A stretch of DNA of 45,599 nucleotides from JBAZWE01 sp041660545 (lineage in GTDB: Bacteria > Actinomycetota > Thermoleophilia > BMS3ABIN01). The notes under the pieces were generated by a model, which had not been told where the DNA came from, made no database searches, and saw nothing but the letters and a program-made list of their open reading frames with translations. The stretch is taken from positions 1 through 45,599 of the forward strand of contig JBAZWE010000007.1 of assembly GCA_041660545.1 (NCBI GenBank), read 5' to 3'. Numbering within the stretch: the stretch's first letter is position 1; every line of letters starts with the position of its first letter. This document shows, one piece after another, positions 21,981 to 28,053 of this stretch. The position numbers and the translations under genes are program-made.

Positions 21981-22676
21981 CTAATAAACGAGATTACAAT
22001 AAAAGCGTTGCTCGCAGTACTCTTTGATAGGACATTGACTACATTTCGGTCTATTTGCAGTGCATATCTTCCGACCCAGAGACACCATATTTACATGCAG
22101 TGAGAACCGTAACTTCGGAGGGATTATCGTCTGCAATTGATCCATTTCTTTTTCCGTTGGCATATCTTTACTACGAGCAAACTCCTTAGTCCATCCCAAC
22201 CTGTAACAGATACGCCAACAGTGTGTATCCACAGGAAACGTTTCTCTTTTTAGGGAATATAGCATTACGCATCGTGCAACTTTTTTACCAACCCCGGGGA
22301 GCCCTGTCAGAAATACTTCGCAATTCTCATCAGACCAATTTTTTAGAGGAGATAGGGTGGGTTTTCCAAACTCCTCGCTCAGAATATTAAATATCCTATT
22401 TATTGCTTTAGCTTTTTGGTTTGAAAGCCCTCCATTTTTTATGGATTTGGCAATCGCGTGAACTGGCGCATCGGCAAGCATTTGGAAACGTGGAAAATCG
22501 TTTCTGACGGCCGCGTAAACATTTCTATAGCTCTTCTCCGTTGTCATTACGCTCAATAAGATAAATACTAGTTCCTCTAGTGGATTCTTACGATTGTAGT
22601 GCCCAAAATCTTTATAAACATCACGGAGAGCACTTGATACAAGTGCCATCTCCTTATTACGTAGATCATTTCTCAT
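21981..22676 (-). CDS. endonuclease III-family DNA glycosylase
   Basis: The ATG at 22676 is preceded by AAAGGT and gives 231 residues; starts 7 and 11 codons upstream lack a site. The helix-hairpin-helix motif LPGVGKKVA is at residues 126-134, with the catalytic Lys of endonuclease III at 132. The catalytic Asp is at 150 (FPVDTHCWR). A [4Fe-4S] loop of C-x6-C-x2-C-x5-C uses Cys 205, 212, 215 and 221. The usual SAQATD is replaced by SVMTTE, losing the Gln that fills the DNA gap. It sits beside a C5-methyltransferase gene, as Mig of Methanothermobacter does. Correcting T:G mismatches from deaminated 5-methylcytosine is therefore likely, but inferred. Confidence 0.88.
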   Translation of the reverse strand: MRNDLRNKEMALVSSALRDVYKDFGHYNRKNPLEELVFILLSVMTTEKSYRNVYAAVRNDFPRFQMLADAPVHAIAKSIKNGGLSNQKAKAINRIFNILSEEFGKPTLSPLKNWSDENCEVFLTGLPGVGKKVARCVMLYSLKRETFPVDTHCWRICYRLGWTKEFARSKDMPTEKEMDQLQTIIPPKLRFSLHVNMVSLGRKICTANRPKCSQCPIKEYCEQRFYCNLVY

Positions 22677-22828
22677 TTGTTGACCTTTTACAGGCATTTC
22701 ATATACCAATAAATAATTTTTGACTTCTGACCACCACCAGAATGCCCGAAATATGGAACGACGGCTTAATCGATTTTTACCATGATTCTCGTCCGCAGTA
22801 TAGCCTAATTATAGCGGCTTCGAAGTTC

Positions 22829-22857
22829 TTGCATAGATTCCTTTGTGAATATAGAAT
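22829..22857 (+). promoter_or_regulatory. promoter of the methyltransferase gene
   Basis: TTGCAT (22829-22834) and TAGAAT (22852-22857) are separated by 17 bases, about 35 bases before the methyltransferase start. Confidence 0.55.
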
Positions 22858-22883
22858 GGTACTCTCTGTAGGTTTCGCAAAGG
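22840..22883 (+). promoter_or_regulatory. candidate operator over the methyltransferase promoter and SD
   Basis: CCTTTGTGA (22840-22848) and TCGCAAAGG (22875-22883) form an inverted repeat with one mismatch. It spans the -10 box and ends in the ribosome binding site (AAAGGA). The methyltransferase has an N-terminal DNA-binding domain, so self-repression through this site is plausible. Confidence 0.4.
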
Positions 22884-22892
22884 AAACTATCA

Positions 22893-24305
22893 ATGGGTAC
22901 CGAAATAACGACTAAAGAGGCTGTTTCAATCCTTGGTGTTAGTGAACAGCGAATAAGAACTCTTTGCAGAGAAGGCCTTTTATTATCTCGTAAAGTCGGA
23001 TCAAGCTGGGTTATCGAACAAAAAAGCTTGGCTCGCTATGCCTTAGTGACAGCGCACCAAGTAGCTGAGGATCACCCAACTTATACGGCTTGCAAAGATA
23101 GTAGGCCCATCGCACTTAGTTTTTTTTCTGGAGCCATGGGTCTTGACCAGGGCATAGAGCGGGCCGGATTTGATATTAGACTTGCGTGCGAATTTGACAA
23201 GTTTTGCCGTCAAACAATCACTCTAAACAAACCTGACATTGCATTAATTGGTGACATTACTCAATATTCGCCCGACGAAATTTTAAATTATTCGGGCTTA
23301 TCGAGGTCAGACGATGTGGATCTAATATTTGGCGGCCCCCCCTGCCAAGCTTTTAGTACTGCAGGAAAAAGAAGTGGTTTTAATGACCTCCGAGGAAACG
23401 TTTTTCTTACCTATCTCGATATCGCATTAAACATACATCCAAGGTTTATTGTCATTGAGAATGTTCGAGGCCTTTTATCCTGCCCTATGAAGCATCGGCC
23501 ACATGGTATGAGGGGCTCCGAATATCCTGATTTGACCCTTGATGAGCTTTCAGGCGGTGCTTTGAATTTCATTCTAAGCATCATCGAGATGGCTGGATAT
23601 TCCTATTCATTTAATCTGTATAACGCCGCTAATTTTGGTACTCCCCAAAATAGAGAACGTATCGTGATTATCTGCAGCAGAAATGGGGAAAAGCCTCCCT
23701 TTTTGCGCCCAACTCATTCGGAAAATGGTGAGTATGGATTAAAGCGATGGAAAACTTTTCGTCAGGCAACCAAGGGATTAATAAACCATCATCATATTAA
23801 CTTTCCTGAGAAACGCCTTGCCTATTACCGAATCCTCAAAGAGGGCCAGAATTGGCGCTCCCTTCCTGAGGAGCTGCAAAAATTAGCATTGGTAAAATCG
23901 TATTATGCAGGTGGAGGAAAGACGGGATTTTTAAGGCGACTTTCTTGGGATAAGCCATCACCCACACTTGTAACACATCCTGCGATGCCTGCCACAGATT
24001 TAGCACACCCTGAAGAAAATCGACCACTTTCTATCGAGGAATATAAACGTATACAAGAGTTCCCAGATTATTGGCAACTTGCAGGTTCTCTAACAGAGCA
24101 ATATAAGCAAGTTGGTAATGCCGTACCTTTGAATCTTGGATATGCAATCGGTTCATTGGTGATTAGTCTTTTGAAAGACAAACCCATAGACATACCGGAT
24201 GGATTCAAATATTCAAGGTACAAAAATACTTGCGACGTTGAATGGAAAGCAAATTTCTCCAGACGTTCTAAGACAAAATATCCGGTGCAGCCGGTTCTAT
24301 TTTAG
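22893..24305 (+). CDS. DNA (cytosine-5) methyltransferase with N-terminal HTH domain
   Basis: A 470-residue protein. Residues 5-50 are an excisionase/MerR-like helix-turn-helix (TTKEAVSILGVSEQRIRTLCREGLL). The C5-methyltransferase motifs follow: SAM motif FFSGAMGLDQG (77-87), catalytic PCQ with Cys151, ENV (189-191), QNRER (252-256) and the final VGNAVPLNL near 430. The region between the last two, with FLRRLSWDKPSPTLVTHP, is the target-recognition domain. Its size and the SinI-like nuclease next door suggest the same target, probably GGWCC. The added HTH may regulate the operon. It is transcribed divergently from the glycosylase and converges on the nuclease. Confidence 0.92.
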   Translation: MGTEITTKEAVSILGVSEQRIRTLCREGLLLSRKVGSSWVIEQKSLARYALVTAHQVAEDHPTYTACKDSRPIALSFFSGAMGLDQGIERAGFDIRLACEFDKFCRQTITLNKPDIALIGDITQYSPDEILNYSGLSRSDDVDLIFGGPPCQAFSTAGKRSGFNDLRGNVFLTYLDIALNIHPRFIVIENVRGLLSCPMKHRPHGMRGSEYPDLTLDELSGGALNFILSIIEMAGYSYSFNLYNAANFGTPQNRERIVIICSRNGEKPPFLRPTHSENGEYGLKRWKTFRQATKGLINHHHINFPEKRLAYYRILKEGQNWRSLPEELQKLALVKSYYAGGGKTGFLRRLSWDKPSPTLVTHPAMPATDLAHPEENRPLSIEEYKRIQEFPDYWQLAGSLTEQYKQVGNAVPLNLGYAIGSLVISLLKDKPIDIPDGFKYSRYKNTCDVEWKANFSRRSKTKYPVQPVLF

Positions 24306-24339
24306 ATAAAGATGTTGGCTGTTCTAGCTGAATCGATAA

Positions 24340-25074
24340 TTACCTTGGTTGTAGCCAAGGGCTTTCCTGCTCCACTGCCAAACACGATGGATTTTCCCTC
24401 ATACAATTGATTGCAAAGTCAACAAAATCATCTTCTGATAGATTTTGGATATTGCAAATTAGATTCAGTCTACTCCACATATATTCCACGCGATTAGCCT
24501 TTATTCGATACCACTTTTTTATTTCTGTCCCAGCACGGATTGCGCTGCTCGAACTATTTTCTGAGTTGCTACGGTTTTTAACCTGTAAGAGCCCTCCATT
24601 TTCATGGACAAAATCAACTGACTTTACAGTTTCACCCCAAGCACAATGCCATCTGTGATCACTCAACCTAACCGCAAGGTATTCCTCGAGCAGGAGCCCT
24701 AGGATGTTTTCCGCGGACATGCTTAGGCGATGAGCATAAGAAATTTGATTTACATCAGTAGCATCTAGGTGTTCGAGTCTTGACCTAATTAACGCATCAA
24801 TAATTGGGTCTGCAACGGTTCCGGGAGGATTTGAAGCTCGTTCTGATGCTCGGTTATTGTAACCTGCACTAAATTTTGCTACCCATTTCTTAATTGCCAG
24901 AGATTCCGTTGATCCACTGATGTTCCCAGGTATGCGCTCTTGGTCATTAACGAGCACATTGAATACATGGCGAACATTTCCGATCCAGTCAAGCTTGAAT
25001 TCAGCACAGTATTGTTCTGCCAGCTCAAGTGCTCGCCGCGATCCCAGTGTAGAAATGGCTTGTGGTAATTTCAT
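24340..25074 (-). CDS. type II restriction endonuclease, SinI-like
   Basis: A 244-residue protein convergent with the methyltransferase, 34 bases away. The PD-(D/E)xK-like core is visible as Asp154 (SVDFVHENGG) followed by LLQVKNR (Gln164-Val-Lys166). Glu130/131 lies in the preceding helix (AENILGLLLEEYLA), and the unusual NSENSSSSAIRAGTEIKKWYR follows. This combination resembles SinI-family nucleases, which cut GGWCC. The pairing with a C5-methyltransferase supports a complete type II system. Specificity is inferred. Start ATG 25074 has only a weak site. Confidence 0.78.
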   Translation of the reverse strand: MKLPQAISTLGSRRALELAEQYCAEFKLDWIGNVRHVFNVLVNDQERIPGNISGSTESLAIKKWVAKFSAGYNNRASERASNPPGTVADPIIDALIRSRLEHLDATDVNQISYAHRLSMSAENILGLLLEEYLAVRLSDHRWHCAWGETVKSVDFVHENGGLLQVKNRSNSENSSSSAIRAGTEIKKWYRIKANRVEYMWSRLNLICNIQNLSEDDFVDFAINCMRENPSCLAVEQESPWLQPR

Positions 25075-25555
25075 TTTATATTGCTTCTTTCATATTATGT
25101 AAAAGCTAGCTCTCCATGTTGCATTGCCAGCAATGAATCCTTTTCCAAAAAACGTGCAGTTGCATTTAGATTTTTAAAATTGCAATTTATTGGGTTGCGA
25201 GGGAGAGGACTCGAACCCCTCTTGCGTCCCTCTTGACCAGATAAATATTTCTATAACTGTTAATCCCCCATCTGGATTGGACGTGTCCCACCATGGCCTC
25301 GCAGAAAAGGCACCCCGCACCATACGCTTGATTTAACGAATGGGTTGTTCAATAGAACCTCCTTAGCAAAATTCAGTACTACGAAGACCCATACTTCCAA
25401 CCCAAACAAGATACTCACAGTTACATCGATATCTACCTTTACTGCCAAGCTTATATTTTTTACTGTCTCCGATGATCTCAAGAATAGCACTTATAGCTCG
25501 TTCTCTATATTTTTCCTCTCGTGACGGCAAGTGTCAATTATAACCACCTTACCTT
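25075..25555. other. non-coding right arm of the island
   Basis: This 481-base stretch has no convincing gene. A minus-strand frame at 25260-25490 has no family resemblance and no ribosome binding site. It contains the tRNA-like fragment listed next and is otherwise AT-rich. Confidence 0.5.
25192..25232 (-). other. tRNA 3'-end-like remnant
   Basis: On the minus strand AGGGGTTCGAGTCCTCT is a proper T-arm (five pairs around TTCGAGT). It is followed by CCCTCGC and a near-CCA end. No D-arm or anticodon arm is upstream, so it is not a working tRNA. It looks like an attachment-site footprint. Confidence 0.4.
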
Positions 25556-25757
25556 TTACGCCTTCCCCGCCCTTTTCACCAGGAACTCGTGGATAAACCC
25601 GTCGAGGTCCCCGTCCAGCACACCCTGGGCGTTGCCGACCTCAAAATCCGTGCGGTGGTCCTTGACCATCTGGTAAGGCGCCAGCACGTATGAGCGGATC
25701 TGGCTGCCCCAGGCGATCTCCATGATATCGCCGCGCTCCTTCTCCATCTCGTCCAGC
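25556..25757 (-). repeat. 202-bp direct repeat within prfB (right copy)
   Basis: This is the 3' end of the intact prfB and matches 21735-21936 at 200 of 202 positions by eye. The match begins at the stop codon and ends abruptly at GTCCAGC. Confidence 0.92.
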
Positions 25758-26708
25758 CGTTTGCGCTCCTCCAGCTCGAGCAGTTTACCTTTCAGCAGTT
25801 TCATGGCGGTATTCTTGTTCGACAGCTGCGAGCGTTCGTTCTGGCATTGGGCCACGAGCCCGGTGGGGACGTGCGTGATGCGCACGGCCGAGTCGGTCTT
25901 GTTGACGTGCTGGCCGCCGGCGCCGCTGGCACGGTATGTGTCTATCTTTAAATCCTTCTCGTCGATCTCGACATCGACGTCCTCCTCCACCATGGGGCTC
26001 ACCTCGACCGAGGCGAAGCTGGTATGACGGCGCTTGGCGGCATCGTAGGGTGAAATGCGAACCAGGCGATGCACGCCGCGCTCAGCCGTGAGCAGGCCGT
26101 AGGCGTTCTCGCCCGAGATCGTCACCGTGACGCTTTTGAGGCCCGCCTCATCGCCTGCGGTCGCCTCATTGATCTCAGCCTTGAAGCCGCGCTGGTTGGC
26201 CCAGCGCAGGTACATGCGCAGCAGCATCTCGACCCAGTCCTGCGATTCGGTGCCGCCGGCGCCCGGGTGCAGGGTCAGCACGGCTTCGCCGTCGTCATAT
26301 TCGCCGCTGAAGAGGCGCTCCTCCTCCAGCTGTTCTAAGTGTTTAAGGGTCTGCTGGAGGGAACTCCAGGATTCTTCCATGAATTCGGCTTCGGCTCCCG
26401 CGCCACCCTCGCTGACCGCCTCGCGGGTCATCTCAACCATGGCTTCGGCGTCGCCGACCTCGGCTTCTGTCGTGCGGTAGCGCTCCAGCCGCCGCTTGGC
26501 GCGGCGGTACTCGGAACTTACCCTGGCAGCAGCGTGCTTGTCGGACCAGAAGTCCGGCTGCTGCATGCGCCCTTCGAGTTCGCCGATCTGTTTTTCGAGT
26601 GAAGCGGGGTCAAAGGTAATCACCGAGCCAGCGGAACTTCTCACCGATGCGGGAGAAAAGCTCTTCGAGTTCGTCTATTGTATGTTCGGTTGCGTTCTTT
26701 TTCACCAT
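25556..26708 (-). CDS. prfB: peptide chain release factor 2, with programmed +1 frameshift
   Basis: RF2 recognises UGA and UAA. The zero-frame starts at ATG 26708 (MVKKNATEHTIDELEE) and reaches TGA at 26612-26610 after 32 codons. The stop sits in CTTTGAC, the classic frameshift site. After +1 slippage the frame continues DPASLEKQIGELEGRM for 351 residues. The GGQ-region motif is present as YRASGAGGQHVNKTDSAVRITH. In place of the usual AGGGGG upstream of the slip, GGTGAT is found, which can pair with AUCACC of the 16S tail. The shift gives autoregulation by RF2 level. Total length is about 383 residues, slightly long for the family. Confidence 0.94.
26609..26615 (-). promoter_or_regulatory. 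RF2 programmed frameshift site
   Basis: CTTTGAC reads on the minus strand, with CTT in the P site and in-frame TGA. It is preceded by GGTGAT-TAC, a potential anti-SD pairing element. Confidence 0.85.
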
Positions 26709-26757
26709 TGTCCCAACTTGTATTATAAGCTCCAGCCTTAGTCAACCTTTTGCCTGT

Positions 26758-27990
26758 TTGAACATCTTCTCAAAAATAGCGCTCTGGTACAGAACCCGGT
26801 GGTTCTTCTCGCTCGCCGTCATCGCGGGCTGGCTGTGCTTTGTGCTCATCTCCCAGGAGCTTTCAAGCTTCGGCAGCGGGGGAATAAATTTTTTCGACTT
26901 CCAGGTTTATTACCACGCGGGCGCCCGCCTGCTGGATGGGGAGAACCTCTACCGCGCGGCCGAGGACGGCCATTTTGTCTTCAAATATTCGCCCACGGCG
27001 GCGATTCTCTTTGTTCCCTTCTCGGTGCTGCCGCTATGGCTCGCCAAGATCTTCTACTGGCTTTTCATCTCCTTCGGAATCGTCGCCGGCTTTTATTTCG
27101 CGATGGGAATAGTCGCGCCCGGCTTTGAGCGAAATCCCGCGAAGGCCAACGGGGTCCTCCTGATCGCCGCGCTCCTCATGTGGCCTCACCTCTGGACGGA
27201 ATTCGCCTTCGGTCAGATAAATTATCTTCTGATGGTCGCGTACGTCTGTGTCGCATTCCTGTTCATCAGGAAAAAACCCATCTGGTCGAGCGCGCTGCTT
27301 GCCTTCACTATCTTCATCAAACCATACGGGCTAGCTTTTCTGCCTTATTTTATTATCAAAAAGAGATACCGGGACGCCGGCTGGTTCCTGTTTTTCACCG
27401 GTTTCTTTTTCCTGCTACCCGCCGTTTTTTTCCGGAGCGGTGAATTTCTCGCCCATCAGCGACAATGGATCGGCACTGTCTGCGACGAACTGGGTGTAAA
27501 GCAGGACCTCCTGCAGGCCGGAAATCACACTATCTATTCGATGCTGGCTCGATACTCGCCGCTGGCCGTGCTTCCCTCCGACTCGCCGTTTTTCAAGGTT
27601 TTTCCGTTCGTGGTGGTTCTGGCGATCGGATGCGCCGTCCTGTGGCTGTTTATCAAAGAGCGGGGTGTGCAAAATCCGGAGGCGCTTGAATTCGCGTTGA
27701 TGCTCGCCCTGATGCCGCTGATCACATATACGACCGACAACGCCTTCTGCTTCACGGCCCTTGCCGTAGTCCTGCTCCTTTATCATTTCAACATTCTGGG
27801 GCCTGTGGAAAAAAGCGTTCTTATACCGGGATTGCTGCTGGTGAGCTTCGACCTTTTCTTCCTGAACCGGTACGCCATCGGTCGCAGCGCCGAGCTCTTC
27901 GACCTGGGAAACACCTATTCCCTGCTGGGGATCGGGACGGTCGTCCTGGTGATAATAATGGCCAGGTGCCGCCTGCAGGCCAGGTTGTAG
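26758..27990 (+). CDS. GT87/DUF2029-like membrane glycosyltransferase
   Basis: A polytopic protein of about 410 residues with many membrane helices. The extracytoplasmic loop after the first helix carries FFDFQVYYHAGARLLDGENLYR, where the DxxVYYxAGxxLLxGxxxY pattern marks the GT87 family of polyprenyl-phosphate-sugar mannosyltransferases. KYSPTAAILFVPFSVLP and the later FIKPYGLAFLP are also typical. The frame is open further upstream, but that part overlaps the prfB 5' end, so the start is uncertain; TTG 26758 is a guess. It lies on the opposite strand to prfB and secA, breaking that otherwise conserved pair. Confidence 0.75.
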   Translation: MNIFSKIALWYRTRWFFSLAVIAGWLCFVLISQELSSFGSGGINFFDFQVYYHAGARLLDGENLYRAAEDGHFVFKYSPTAAILFVPFSVLPLWLAKIFYWLFISFGIVAGFYFAMGIVAPGFERNPAKANGVLLIAALLMWPHLWTEFAFGQINYLLMVAYVCVAFLFIRKKPIWSSALLAFTIFIKPYGLAFLPYFIIKKRYRDAGWFLFFTGFFFLLPAVFFRSGEFLAHQRQWIGTVCDELGVKQDLLQAGNHTIYSMLARYSPLAVLPSDSPFFKVFPFVVVLAIGCAVLWLFIKERGVQNPEALEFALMLALMPLITYTTDNAFCFTALAVVLLLYHFNILGPVEKSVLIPGLLLVSFDLFFLNRYAIGRSAELFDLGNTYSLLGIGTVVLVIIMARCRLQARL

Positions 27991-27999
27991 AGAGGCCAA

Positions 28000-28022
28000 C
28001 AAAAAACCCCTCGACCGAGGGG
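28000..28022 (-). terminator. secA terminator
   Basis: On the minus strand CCCCTCG pairs with CGAGGGG and is followed by TTTTTTG. It lies about 30 bases after the secA stop and also separates the convergent GT87 gene. Confidence 0.8.
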
Positions 28023-28053
28023 CAGGAAAAAGCTCCATGTCAATCAGCAGGCG

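Larger units (their letters stand above)
21937..25555. mobile_element. restriction-modification genomic island in prfB
   Basis: This 3.6-kb segment is clearly more AT-rich than its surroundings and carries an endonuclease III-like gene, a C5-cytosine methyltransferase gene and a SinI-like restriction endonuclease gene. It is bounded by the 202-bp prfB 3' repeat on each side. There is no integrase or transposase. The structure matches insertion with long target duplication, described for type II restriction-modification units in Helicobacter pylori. A tRNA 3'-like remnant near its right end (25192-25232) hints at an older insertion event. Confidence 0.8.

Noticed and set aside
25260..25490. 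Minus-strand 76-codon frame in the island's right arm
   Set aside because: No start signal and no family; the ends suggest remnant DNA. Kept only as part of a non-coding stretch.
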